Source of the DNA: Herpetosiphon sp.
Lineage (GTDB): Bacteria; Chloroflexota; Anaerolineae; Anaerolineales; Villigracilaceae
Direction of reading: 5' to 3'
Assembly (NCBI GenBank): GCA_020717985.1
Contig: DYDH01000018.1
Location: 1-36,437 of the forward strand
DNA: 36,437 nt
Shown here piece after piece: positions 26,977 through 35,615 of the stretch (positions are counted from its first letter, which is position 1; each line of letters begins with the position of its first letter). The notes under the pieces are model-generated. The model made no database searches. It was not told the DNA's origin and saw only the letters and a program-made list of their open reading frames with translations. The translations under genes were made by a program, and so were the position numbers.

Positions 26977-28551
26977 TTATCCTCCTATCGGTAAAAATAT
27001 ACGAAAACAAGCGCCGGGGCCGCGTTCGGGGAGCAACTCCAACGTGCCTCCATGCGCGGTAATTATATTGTAACTCACAGTCAGCCCCAATCCTGTGCCT
27101 CCATCCTTTGTACTAAAGAAAGGCTCGAAAATATTGGGTTGTTTTTCCCTGGGAATTCCCTTACCCTGGTCTTGAAATATGATCTCGATGCCGCCTTTTA
27201 AAGGACGGGTTTTGATATTCAACACTCCGCCATCAGGCATTGCGTCCACAGCATTCAAGATCAAATTGATAAACACCTGTTGAATCTGGCTTCCAACAGC
27301 CTTGATGGTTGGGATGGTTCCAAGGAAATCAACGATCACTTTTACGTTTGATTCTGACAATTGTTTCGACATTAAGTTTAATATATATTGAAGCATCTCG
27401 GCAAGGTCAACTTTTTCGAGGGAGGTTGCACCGGGGCGGTAAAAATCCAACATGCGGCGGACTGTGAGTATTAACCGCTCCAATTCAGTGCGCGCGAGGT
27501 TAAAATATTCCTTGCGCTTTTCTTCCGACAGGTCTTCACGTCCCGCCAGATGCAGACAGTTTTGAACGGCCTGTAACGGGTTATTGACTTCATGTGCGAT
27601 GGACGCACTCAACCGTCCCGCAGCAGCCATCTTTTCAGCTTGCAGCAAAGCTTTTTGTGATTCTTCCACTTTACGAACATAATCCAATTGCTCGGCATAG
27701 AGACGGGCATTTTCCAATGCGACAGCGGCCTGGCGGGCAAGTATCTGGAACAGTTCCAGGTCTGATTCGCGCAGCGGCGGTTCGTTCACATCACGGGCGG
27801 CATATAAGACCATACGCAGGTTCGGACGGAGAATCGGCACAAGGATCGCCGCACCAAGATTCAGGCTGGTGAGATGCGCTTTCAGGGTTACGTCACCCGG
27901 CCCATTGGCATTGATCAGCAAAGGCGCGGCAGATTCATCCACACGGGCTATCAAATCAAAAAACTTTTTAGGGAGTTCCCTGCCGCGTGAAGCAAGCAGG
28001 GAAAATTCCTTGGAATCTTTATTTTGCTGATAACACGCGGCATGTGTACATTGCAGGTGCCCGCAAATGGCGCTGATGATAAGATCGAGTAACGGCTCAC
28101 GGCGCGTTTCAGAAAGCAGGGACTCTGTGACAGAAAAAAGCGGACGCAAAGCCTGTGTGCGCGCGGCATCCCGTTTCTGCTGACTATCTGCAAGCGCCAG
28201 TTTGACCGCATCTATTAATTCACTGCCTTTGCTGAATGGCTTGAGGATAAGACCGTCAACTCCCTGCCTGAGCGCGCGTATGGCAGTTTCCACCGTGCCA
28301 TGACCGGTCATGATGAGCATGGCGGCATCGGGCTGCAGGCGCTGTGCGTGTTGGATAACTTCGAATCCATCCACCTCTGGCATACGGATGTCAACCAGCA
28401 GGAGATCAATTTTATTTTCTTTTAGATATTCGATGGCTTTATGCGGGTCGGTTTGAGTTTCAACCTTGTAGCCCGCGCGCGTAAGAAGGCGTTTGCACAG
28501 GAGCGCAATGCCGGGTTCATCATCAACGACAAATACGAAGGGTGTTTCCAT
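26977..28551 (-). CDS. REC-GAF-histidine kinase (NtrB-like)
   Basis: The product has 524 residues and no membrane helix. REC at 5-118 has acidic residues D10/D11, Asp54 (LLVDIRMPEVDGF), T82 and Lys104 (LILKPFS). A GAF domain follows at about 140-283, ending in AVALENARLYAEQ, then a short coiled coil. HisKA has SASIAHEVNNPLQ with His320, and HATPase (415-523) has an N box (LNAVDAMP), DQGKGIP and GTGLGL. An N-terminal receiver on a kinase suggests it takes part in a phosphorelay, probably receiving a signal from the upstream kinase of the same operon and phosphorylating the downstream regulator. It starts two bases after that upstream gene ends. Confidence 0.92.
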   Translation of the reverse strand: METPFVFVVDDEPGIALLCKRLLTRAGYKVETQTDPHKAIEYLKENKIDLLLVDIRMPEVDGFEVIQHAQRLQPDAAMLIMTGHGTVETAIRALRQGVDGLILKPFSKGSELIDAVKLALADSQQKRDAARTQALRPLFSVTESLLSETRREPLLDLIISAICGHLQCTHAACYQQNKDSKEFSLLASRGRELPKKFFDLIARVDESAAPLLINANGPGDVTLKAHLTSLNLGAAILVPILRPNLRMVLYAARDVNEPPLRESDLELFQILARQAAVALENARLYAEQLDYVRKVEESQKALLQAEKMAAAGRLSASIAHEVNNPLQAVQNCLHLAGREDLSEEKRKEYFNLARTELERLILTVRRMLDFYRPGATSLEKVDLAEMLQYILNLMSKQLSESNVKVIVDFLGTIPTIKAVGSQIQQVFINLILNAVDAMPDGGVLNIKTRPLKGGIEIIFQDQGKGIPREKQPNIFEPFFSTKDGGTGLGLTVSYNIITAHGGTLELLPERGPGACFRIFLPIGG

Positions 28552-28553
28552 AA

Positions 28554-31151
28554 TTAAACCGGAAGCCAGACTGAGAATGTGGAGCCTTTATTCGGCTTGC
28601 TTGAAATTTCAATGGTTCCACCATGGTCGGCAACAATTCCATATGTTACTGAAAGTCCCAGTCCTGTACCGCCGCGATCTCCTTTTGTGGTGAAGAATGG
28701 TTCAAAGACACGATCCTGGTCTGCGGGTTGAATGCCAATGCCGCTATCCTTGATCGCCATAATAACCCAGTCACGTCCTTCACTTTTGGCTGTATTGGTG
28801 GAAACCAGCAACTCGCCGCCTTTGGGCATGGCTTGCAGGGCGTTATGGATCAGGTTTAACAATACCTGTTTCATTTGATTATGGTCAATGGAAATCCAGG
28901 GTAAACCGTCATCAAGGCCAAGGGTTAAATTGACTCCATTCGTCTGGATCAAATGCCTTGTCAATGCGATGACATCATTGACCACTTCGTTCAAATCGGC
29001 GCGGATGCGGGTGCGTTCACCCTGGCGCGAAAAATCAAGCAGGCGGCGGACAACGTCACTGGCGCGGCGGGCTTCACGCGAGACCATCTCCAATTCTTCG
29101 CGGAAAGTTGAATCCAGCGGCAATTCTTCGAGAACAAGTTCCGAAAAACCTGTGACTGTGGTCAGTGGATTATTCAATTCATGAGCGATGCCTGCGGCCA
29201 TTTCACCGACTGCCGCGAGTTTGGCGGCCTGGATCAAACGGTTTTCCGCGGAACGCTGCGCTTCGATGCGTGCATTTAATTCCAACTCAATTGCCCGCAA
29301 TTGACGGATGGTTTCCTGTAATTTTTGATATTGATTTGCGCTGGTAATCACCGAAGCAAGAATGCCCGCAAGCGATTCAGTTGCGATCAAGTCATTGTGC
29401 GAGAATGCGTTCTGCTCACGGCTTTCCACGTCAATAATGCCGAGGATATTTTCGCCATCCTTCAATGCAACGCAAATTTCAGAACGGGCATCCCAGCCTT
29501 TGAGCGGCGTATACAACTTTTCCTGTTTTGTATCGTTGATCAATACGCTCTCGCCAGTTTGAGAAACATGGCCAGTAATACCATTCGCCACAAGGAAATC
29601 ACGCCCTGCCAGCGCGCGCTTAACAGTTTCAGATTGTGTGCCGCCAATGCCTTGAATGGAAAATTTCTGTTCTTCGTCAAGAAGCAGGATGGCGGCCAAT
29701 TCGTATTTGAAGTATTGCGCCACAAGTTCTGCGGTGATGTAGGCGACCTCTTTTTTATCGTTCAAGCCAATGACCTGCTGCACAACTTCATGGATCAACC
29801 CCAGACTGCGCGCGCGTCCTTCGGCTTCTTCGCGCAGGCGGGGGTATTCGATCAAGCCTGCCAGATGGCTGGTGATGACCACCATCAAATGTTCGTCGTA
29901 TTGACTGAAGGCTTCAGCGCGCAGGTTTTCGATAATCAGCACGCCGATTGCCTGTCCGCGATATTTAAGCGGAACGATCAACAGGGAACGCGCGCCTTTA
30001 TTCAGCGGCACGAATCCCTCCTTGATCGTATCCACAATGCGGCGCACACGCCCTTCCTTCAACACGGGTTGAATGGAATGCCCCGCAAGCGATACGCTGA
30101 TTACATTCAACTTGCCATCAACCATGCGGTAATCGCGCAGTACGCGCCCGTCACTGGAACGCAGGAAGAGGGCGATCAACTCAGTATTGAAAGCGCGCGA
30201 AAGCAAGCCAAACATGCGCCGCGCAATCTGGTCCAAATTTTGGGCCGAGGAAACTGTGAGGACGAAATCGTTGAGCAAGCCGAGGCGGCGCAGATGCGCG
30301 GCCATTTCAGAAAATGTAACCAGCACTTCAACAGAAGGCGAAACTCGCGCTGCCAATTCGCGCAATTGTCCAAGCTCGTTGCGTGAAAATTCCTTTTGCC
30401 GCCAAAGCGTCACGACACCGATCAAACGCTGACCGATCACCAAAGGCAGGCATACCCAAACCTTTGTACCGGATTTTAGCGTGCCATAGGGAAGATTGTC
30501 CCAATTGGGTTGTTCATGGGTTATGACAACATCGGACAATGAACGGTTCACGCGACGGAGGATTGGATTCTCATCAATCAGCATGGACACGCCTTTGGCT
30601 TTGGTATCGTTCCATTCTGCCTGAACATCAAGCGACTCGCCGCGGCGGATCGCCAGCCATGCGCCCTGACAAATGACCGCCTGCACAAAGGTACTTAATA
30701 TTTTTTCGATGGCAAGCGGCAGATCGGATGCCAGACCAGATTGCAGGTCAGGCAGAAAAGGTTGGTTGGGAGAAATGGAATGAACAGATAAGAGCGAGGC
30801 GGTTAATTTCCAAATCCGCTGGGCATCGGCAGATTGTTCATTCGCACCGACTAAAATGGATTGCGAAGAACCAGCGACGGGAAAAGCAAAAATGCGTTCA
30901 GCTTCGAGATCAATTCCTTCGGGAATGGCGCTGGAGCGTGTATGTCCCCCGCTCAGTGCGCCGCATAACCAGGCGTCAATGGACGGCCTTGTCATCAGGC
31001 TCATCAATTCATTCTGCGCGGCTTTATTGAGATGATACACCACGCGCAACAACCATGCTCCGCCGACGCGCTCTGCCAGAACAGCCCAAACGGCTGAGGA
31101 GAGTTGCACTGCGTCTTTGAGCGGGATTTCAATGCCTGTATCGGTTTGCAT
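28554..31151 (-). CDS. Histidine kinase with three GAF domains
   Basis: The product has 865 residues and no membrane helix. Residues 1-130 are an N-terminal region I do not recognise. GAF domains fit at about 140-280, 290-440 and 450-608; the third keeps ARSEICVAL, related to the TRSEMALP motif of the array proteins. A coiled coil (608-640) precedes HisKA with AAGIAHELNNPLT (His657), then HATPase (750-865) with an N box (LNLIHNALQAMP), DSGIGI and GTGLGL. It is the first gene of the - strand operon. A + strand frame of 353 codons (29325-30386) lies opposite it and has no recognisable product. The input is probably a cytosolic signal bound by the GAF domains. Confidence 0.92.
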   Translation of the reverse strand: MQTDTGIEIPLKDAVQLSSAVWAVLAERVGGAWLLRVVYHLNKAAQNELMSLMTRPSIDAWLCGALSGGHTRSSAIPEGIDLEAERIFAFPVAGSSQSILVGANEQSADAQRIWKLTASLLSVHSISPNQPFLPDLQSGLASDLPLAIEKILSTFVQAVICQGAWLAIRRGESLDVQAEWNDTKAKGVSMLIDENPILRRVNRSLSDVVITHEQPNWDNLPYGTLKSGTKVWVCLPLVIGQRLIGVVTLWRQKEFSRNELGQLRELAARVSPSVEVLVTFSEMAAHLRRLGLLNDFVLTVSSAQNLDQIARRMFGLLSRAFNTELIALFLRSSDGRVLRDYRMVDGKLNVISVSLAGHSIQPVLKEGRVRRIVDTIKEGFVPLNKGARSLLIVPLKYRGQAIGVLIIENLRAEAFSQYDEHLMVVITSHLAGLIEYPRLREEAEGRARSLGLIHEVVQQVIGLNDKKEVAYITAELVAQYFKYELAAILLLDEEQKFSIQGIGGTQSETVKRALAGRDFLVANGITGHVSQTGESVLINDTKQEKLYTPLKGWDARSEICVALKDGENILGIIDVESREQNAFSHNDLIATESLAGILASVITSANQYQKLQETIRQLRAIELELNARIEAQRSAENRLIQAAKLAAVGEMAAGIAHELNNPLTTVTGFSELVLEELPLDSTFREELEMVSREARRASDVVRRLLDFSRQGERTRIRADLNEVVNDVIALTRHLIQTNGVNLTLGLDDGLPWISIDHNQMKQVLLNLIHNALQAMPKGGELLVSTNTAKSEGRDWVIMAIKDSGIGIQPADQDRVFEPFFTTKGDRGGTGLGLSVTYGIVADHGGTIEISSKPNKGSTFSVWLPV

Positions 31152-31164
31152 GGCTCTATGTCAA

Positions 31165-31170
31165 ATTATA
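31165..31170 (-). promoter_or_regulatory. Candidate -10 element for the - strand two-component operon
   Basis: TATAAT reads on the - strand at 31170-31165, 13 bases before the ATG at 31151. Transcription would start close to the start codon, giving a very short or absent leader. No good -35 is seen at the usual distance, so this is tentative. Confidence 0.35.
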
Positions 31171-31296
31171 CCCGCTCCCTTGCCCTGGGATTCGCAAAAG
31201 CAGATTGTGTTACCAATATTTAAAACGAAACACAAAGGTATATAAAAGACTCTTCCTTCGTATTCCGTTGTACACTTATATTTAATTGATTTTCCC

Positions 31297-31656
31297 TTAA
31301 AGCAACCGCAAAAACATGGGACTTGTATATGGGATAAGCCAGATAAACCAGACCAGCACGCTGAACTTGTGGAAGTTATGGATCATCTTTTCATTTTTCT
31401 GAACCAAAACGATCACAGCCCAAACGGCGTGAACAAACATCAACAGGATGGCAAGCACTCCACTTGCCCCATGGATATCATAAGTTAACCCACCGACGCT
31501 TTCAATCATTATGCCTGTCCCCCAGGTATCACAAACAAGCCCGAGGAAAAAGAAAGCCAAATGCCACGGTTTGAGTTTACCCGTAATTCGTTCGCTCCAC
31601 ACGCCGATGGTGTAAAAAAGCAGGGCTAAACTAATGATAATTAACGGCAAAGACAC
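31297..31656 (-). CDS. HsmA-like (TIGR03987) small membrane protein
   Basis: The product has 119 residues and about four membrane helices (4-20, 33-50, 65-84, 97-112). The sequence SERITGKLKPWHLAFFFLG, the WGTGIM turn and conserved histidines (HGASG, HAVWA, HNFHK) resemble the TIGR03987/HsmA family of uncharacterised membrane proteins. The start is GTG at 31656, supported by AAGGAG (31669-31664) seven bases upstream. It stands alone, separated by 145 bases from the two-component operon downstream and divergent from the acyl-CoA dehydrogenase gene. The function is not known; the pattern of histidines in a membrane helix bundle would fit haem or metal binding, but this is only a guess. Confidence 0.8.
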   Translation of the reverse strand: MSLPLIIISLALLFYTIGVWSERITGKLKPWHLAFFFLGLVCDTWGTGIMIESVGGLTYDIHGASGVLAILLMFVHAVWAVIVLVQKNEKMIHNFHKFSVLVWFIWLIPYTSPMFLRLL

Positions 31657-31699
31657 TGAGACACTCCTTGTTTATATTTTCAAAGTCACAGATTACCCA

Positions 31700-31763
31700 T
31701 GGGATTTACAGATTTTACTGTGAACAGAAGTTACTCCATTAACTTCTGTTCAATCAAATCCCA
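31700..31763. repeat. Long inverted repeat between divergent genes
   Basis: TGAACAGAAGTTA (31721-31733) and TAACTTCTGTTCA (31740-31752) are exact complements around a 6-base loop. Outside them, TGGGATTT (31700-31707) pairs with AAATCCCA (31756-31763). The whole is a nested palindrome of 21 possible pairs, with unequal internal gaps of 13 and 3 bases. No U tract follows on either strand, so it is not an ordinary terminator. It could be an operator for the divergent genes or a small mobile-element remnant. Confidence 0.6.
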
Positions 31764-31837
31764 GCAATATTTCTGTATTCCCGTTACCAACAGCCCAAGC
31801 ATAAAACCAAATCTCCAATTACGCCAGTCCATATTTT

Positions 31838-31866
31838 TTTTGAGATACAGGCATCAGCGGTATAAT
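31838..31866 (+). promoter_or_regulatory. Promoter of the acyl-CoA dehydrogenase gene
   Basis: A perfect TATAAT stands at 31861-31866. Upstream, TTGAGA (31840-31845) is 15 bases away and TTTTGA (31838-31843) 17 bases away as -35 candidates within a T-rich tract. The predicted start of transcription near 31873 leaves a short leader containing GGAG (31885-31888) before the ATG at 31896. Confidence 0.6.
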
Positions 31867-31895
31867 CCTAAAAAACTTTCCATCGGAGATGACAA

Positions 31896-33065
31896 ATGAC
31901 CGACCTTCCCATTTACCCACTTACAGGTGAGCACAAAATGATTCGCGATGCCGCGCGTGATTTCGCTCAAAAAGAAATCGCTCCCATCGCGGCGGAATTC
32001 GACGAAAGCGGCGAATTCCCTCATGCCACCATCAAAAAAATGGGGGCATTGGGGTTCATGGGTATTGAAGTCCCTGAACAATATGGCGGCGCAGAGATGG
32101 ACACACTCGCCTACGTTCTGGCGCTGGAGGAAATCTGCAAAGTGGATGCCTCACATGGCGTCATCATGTCTGTGAATAATTCGTTATACAGTCACGGTAT
32201 ATTGCACTTTGGGACGGAGGAACAAAAGAAGGCCTTCCTTCCACCGATTGCGTCGGGCACAGCCATCGGAGCATATTCCCTGACCGAGCCGCAAAGCGGA
32301 TCTGATGCGGGCACGATGAAAAGCCGCGCCACTCGTGACGGTGACTTTTATGTTTTGAACGGACGCAAATCCTGGGTCACAAGCGGACCGGTGGCAGATT
32401 ACTTTGTCGTCTTTATGATGACCGACCCTGACAAAAAACAAAAAGGCATCAGCGCATTTCTTGTGGATGGAAAAACAAAAGGATTGGTACGCGGCAGGAA
32501 GGAACCCAAACTTGGCATCCGCGCTTCGGCTACCAGCGAAATCATTTTTGAAGATTGCCGCATCCCCGTTGAAAACAGACTCGGCAGGGAAGGCGAAGGC
32601 TTCAAGATCGCCATGACCGTTTTGGATGCGGGGCGCATCGGCATCGCGGCGCAATCGCTTGGGATTGCAGAAGCTGCCTACGAAGCCGCGCGCCTGTATG
32701 CAGGTCAGCGCGAAGCGTTCGGTCAGCCGATCGGCGCATTTCAGGGAACTGGATTCAAGATCGCAGATATGAAAACGCGCATCGAGGCATCCCGTCTGCT
32801 GATTTACAATGCCGCGATCGCCAAGGAAAATTCCAAGAAAACGGGCGGACGGTATTCGCTGGAAGCATCCATGGCAAAATTATTTGCTTCTGAAACAGCC
32901 ATGTTCGTCACGCATCAGTCCATACAAATTCACGGCGGCATGGGATACAGCAGGGAACTTCCCGTGGAAAGATATTTCCGCGATGCAAAGATCACGGAAA
33001 TCTATGAAGGTACAAGCGAGATTCAAAGGCTTGTGATCTCGCGGGCTGAGTTGGATATTAAATAA
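31896..33065 (+). CDS. Short-chain acyl-CoA dehydrogenase
   Basis: The product has 389 residues, the usual length of the family. It is an FAD enzyme that introduces a trans-2 double bond into acyl-CoA and passes electrons to ETF. The FAD/substrate motif AYSLTEPQSGSDAG lies near residues 127-140, the arm VTSGPVADYFVVF follows, and the C-terminal signature QIHGGMGYSRELPVERYFRD precedes YEGTSEIQ, where Glu371 is the likely catalytic base as in butyryl-CoA dehydrogenases. GGAG seven bases upstream supports the ATG. It has its own promoter. Substrate is probably butyryl- or a similar short acyl-CoA; no ETF genes are in the window. The acyl-CoA carboxylase at the window end suggests a fatty/branched-chain acid pathway nearby. 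Confidence 0.95.
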   Translation: MTDLPIYPLTGEHKMIRDAARDFAQKEIAPIAAEFDESGEFPHATIKKMGALGFMGIEVPEQYGGAEMDTLAYVLALEEICKVDASHGVIMSVNNSLYSHGILHFGTEEQKKAFLPPIASGTAIGAYSLTEPQSGSDAGTMKSRATRDGDFYVLNGRKSWVTSGPVADYFVVFMMTDPDKKQKGISAFLVDGKTKGLVRGRKEPKLGIRASATSEIIFEDCRIPVENRLGREGEGFKIAMTVLDAGRIGIAAQSLGIAEAAYEAARLYAGQREAFGQPIGAFQGTGFKIADMKTRIEASRLLIYNAAIAKENSKKTGGRYSLEASMAKLFASETAMFVTHQSIQIHGGMGYSRELPVERYFRDAKITEIYEGTSEIQRLVISRAELDIK

Positions 33066-33141
33066 TTACATGCAGGTTATCCTCCCGCATCAATACAATA
33101 GACATGCAACATGACAAGCGCTTGACATTACCGGGAGCCGC

Positions 33142-33264
33142 ATGTTTATCAATTTCCTGAAAAAATTGCATTCCCATCTTGGCGGCGCCACTACCCGAAC
33201 ACATTGGGTAGTGGCCAGTTTTATTCTTGCCACTCTTGGGCAATCTATCAAACAAAATCAGTAG
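33142..33264 (+). CDS. Possible 40-residue small protein
   Basis: ATG at 33142 with GGGAG (33133-33137) four bases before it opens a 40-codon frame. The product has a basic N-terminal half (FLKKLHSHLGG) and one short hydrophobic stretch (HWVVASFILATLG). I recognise no family. A 10-bp hairpin lies inside the frame, which argues that the region may be non-coding or a remnant instead. Confidence 0.2.
   Translation: MFINFLKKLHSHLGGATTRTHWVVASFILATLGQSIKQNQ
33187..33215 (+). terminator. 10-bp hairpin downstream of the acyl-CoA dehydrogenase gene
   Basis: GCCACTACCC (33187-33196) and GGGTAGTGGC (33206-33215) pair perfectly around a 9-base loop. A short T-rich stretch (CAGTTTTATT) follows. It could end the dehydrogenase transcript 120 bases after its stop, but the T tract is weak. 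Confidence 0.4.
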
Positions 33265-33286
33265 ATCAGGAAAGAGTTTCGTAGTG

Positions 33287-33305
33287 GCGACTTCAGTCGC
33301 TTTTT
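33287..33305 (+). terminator. Small GC hairpin followed by five T
   Basis: GCGAC (33287-33291) and GTCGC (33296-33300) enclose TTCA, followed directly by TTTTT (33301-33305). The form is that of an intrinsic terminator with a short stem. The flanking GTAGTGGC (33281-33288) also occurs at 33208-33215, hinting at a small repeat unit in this gap. Confidence 0.45.
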
Positions 33306-33518
33306 AGCCGAACGTCTGACGCGAAGCGGTTATTACATTTTCGTAAAGTACTGAAAATGAGTGAAATAAAATGAAAACAATTCTCTGGTGATGGAACTGG
33401 ACATCGCTGGTAAACTTAAGCCCGTACTGACAGGACATCCCTGTTCAAAGACCGCCTCCGCACAGGAATGATCGCGGCGCGGTAAAATTTTGGAAAGATA
33501 ACACTCGATATTTCATAA

Positions 33519-35615
33519 ATGAATTTCATAAAACGCTTCCCCCTGTTTGAAACCTTATTGGCCACAGCCATCTTAAGCATCCATCTATATGCGGCTTTTT
33601 CCGACGCCTATAATTTCCCCAACACATGGTTCATACGCGACGACGCATATTATTACTTCAAAGTTGCGCAGAACATTAGCCAGGGACTGGGCAGCACCTT
33701 CGACGGAATCAACCTGACGAACGGTTATCATCCACTATGGATGGTGATCTGTATTCCCATTTTCGCCTTCGCCCGTTTTGATTTGATCCTACCGCTGCGA
33801 ATCCTGCTTATGGTCACGGCGGTATTTAATGCCGCAACAGCCGTTCTAATTTACAGGTTGGTAAAAAACAATCTTTCCCAGGCGGTGGCAATCGCAGCCT
33901 CGTCTTTCTGGGCTTTCAATTCCTATATCCACCTCACTGTCTATGAACCTGGATTGGAAACCCCGCTCGCCGCGTTCGCGATCATTTTATTTATTTATAA
34001 ACTTTCTCAGTTTGGAAAGGAATGGCGCGTAAAACCCGTGACCACGCGCCAAATTTCCGTGCTTGCGGTCAGCGCAACCATTGCCATGTTCAGCCGCCTT
34101 GATCTTGTCTTCCTCGCCATTATTGGCGGGATCTGGATCATCTTTCGCGGCAGGCCCATCCGGTCCCTCCTGCCATTGGATATACTCATCATATTCATCT
34201 CAATGACAAGCTCCGTTGCGCTGCGTACTGGCATAGAACAGTACAACTCCACCTACGCGGCTTCCGCCGTGGAAGCGGTGATACTCGTTCTTGTCCTCAA
34301 GATCGTCTCACTTTTTTTCTTTGGGACATATCAACCTCCACAAGCAGGCTCATTAATAAAAACGATCCGCCAAACTGTTTTTGCGCTCACAACCAGTTCA
34401 GTCCTTGCGGCTGGTCTATATTTACTTCTCGTTCAATTGGGAATTGGGAAAAGTTTTCCGCGCAGCGCTTTCATCATAGACTGGGGCATCAGCCTGATCC
34501 TCATCCTCGCGCTTAGACTGGCGGCGCGCCTCGCATGGTTTGGCGATCCAAAAATAAAAGTTGACGCGCAAACAATGACGCCTCTCGTTGAACTCCAAAC
34601 AAACTGGAAAAAGTGGCTGACCGAAGGCTTCACTTACTACAGCATCCTCGGCGGCGCGCTTGCATTGTACATGCTCTACAACAAGATCGCATTCGGCACA
34701 TCCTCTCCCGTCAGTGGACAGATAAAACACTGGTGGGGAACGTTGATTGATACAGTTTACGAAGGCCCCGTCCCCGATTGGGCTGGATTCTTCGGCATAA
34801 GTTTTCGATGGGCATTCAACGCATGGCAGCCCGCATCCAGCCTGTTTCTTTGGATGGGGGAATTAATATATCCGCTTTATCCCGGACCAACGACAACAGA
34901 TGAACGTTACTACATTGCCATGTTCGTTTCCGTGCTTATTGTGCTTGTCATTTTTTTGGCAAATGCCCGCAAAACGCTGCAGGCATTTTCGAGCATGGCG
35001 CTCATTCCACTTGCGGCAGCCTGTGGAATTCAAATCCTTTCCTACACGACCACCGCCTACGGCGGAATAAAAGAATGGTACTGGATAAGCCAGATGTTGT
35101 TGATAATTTTGGCAGGCAGTGTACTGCTTGACCTTATCCTTCGCCCTCTGCTAAAAATAAAACCCACGCGCCTGACACTCGAACTCGCTTCGATTGCCCT
35201 GGCTGTATTTCTAGCACACCAATTTAGCCTTATCGTTGCGGCAACCATGCGCTACAACTATTTCCCGGCAGACCCAGGCTATATGGAAATATTGCCAATA
35301 TTGCCATACCTTGAAGGAAACACACCGCCCGGCACCATCATCGGCATGACGGGCGGTGGAATCGCGGGATATTTTATTCATGAACGCACCATCGTCAACA
35401 TGGACGGACTGATCAACAGCAGTGATTATTTCCATGCAGTGCAAAATAGGGAAGCCCCTCAATTCCTTCATGAACGCGGCTTGACCGTGGTCTTTGCCAA
35501 CACGGCGCTGCTCGCCTTGCCGCCCTATTATGGCCAATTCGCCCCATATCTTCAAAGTTACGCAGTGTATGGCGGCAAAAGTTTGTTGTATCTTCTACCG
35601 GAACCAAAATATTAG
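33519..35615 (+). CDS. Multi-pass membrane protein, GT-C glycosyltransferase-like
   Basis: The product has 698 residues with about 12-14 membrane helices across residues 10-580. After the first helix comes an extracytoplasmic loop with FIRDDAYYYFKVAQNIS. An acidic pair in this position is typical of GT-C enzymes that use lipid-linked sugars, such as the PMT/ArnT/RgtA group. The soluble C-terminal part (about 595-698) holds GTIIGMTGGGIAGYF and NMDGLINSSDYF. I assign only the fold class; donor and acceptor cannot be read. No glycan genes are adjacent, and upstream there is a 453-base gap, so it is probably a single transcription unit. No strong ribosome-binding sequence precedes the ATG (GGAAAG at 33493-33498 is distant). 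Confidence 0.7.
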   Translation: MNFIKRFPLFETLLATAILSIHLYAAFSDAYNFPNTWFIRDDAYYYFKVAQNISQGLGSTFDGINLTNGYHPLWMVICIPIFAFARFDLILPLRILLMVTAVFNAATAVLIYRLVKNNLSQAVAIAASSFWAFNSYIHLTVYEPGLETPLAAFAIILFIYKLSQFGKEWRVKPVTTRQISVLAVSATIAMFSRLDLVFLAIIGGIWIIFRGRPIRSLLPLDILIIFISMTSSVALRTGIEQYNSTYAASAVEAVILVLVLKIVSLFFFGTYQPPQAGSLIKTIRQTVFALTTSSVLAAGLYLLLVQLGIGKSFPRSAFIIDWGISLILILALRLAARLAWFGDPKIKVDAQTMTPLVELQTNWKKWLTEGFTYYSILGGALALYMLYNKIAFGTSSPVSGQIKHWWGTLIDTVYEGPVPDWAGFFGISFRWAFNAWQPASSLFLWMGELIYPLYPGPTTTDERYYIAMFVSVLIVLVIFLANARKTLQAFSSMALIPLAAACGIQILSYTTTAYGGIKEWYWISQMLLIILAGSVLLDLILRPLLKIKPTRLTLELASIALAVFLAHQFSLIVAATMRYNYFPADPGYMEILPILPYLEGNTPPGTIIGMTGGGIAGYFIHERTIVNMDGLINSSDYFHAVQNREAPQFLHERGLTVVFANTALLALPPYYGQFAPYLQSYAVYGGKSLLYLLPEPKY

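Larger units (their letters stand above)
33066..33518. other. 453-base intergenic region with inverted repeats, no clear gene
   Basis: The gap between the dehydrogenase and the membrane glycosyltransferase-like gene holds a perfect 10-base palindrome CAAGCGCTTG (33115-33124), two hairpins described separately, and one weak 40-codon frame. The rest (33305-33518) shows no credible coding potential or recognisable RNA. No convincing promoter was found before 33519. Confidence 0.6.

Noticed and set aside
26975-27010. Upstream ATG that would extend the winged-helix regulator by 12 residues
   Set aside because: The receiver domain begins exactly after the ATG at 26974, which has GGAGG at ideal spacing.
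29325-30386. 353-codon + strand open frame opposite the three-GAF histidine kinase
   Set aside because: It has no recognisable domain, and the opposite strand encodes a kinase with complete motifs; it is a shadow of that gene.
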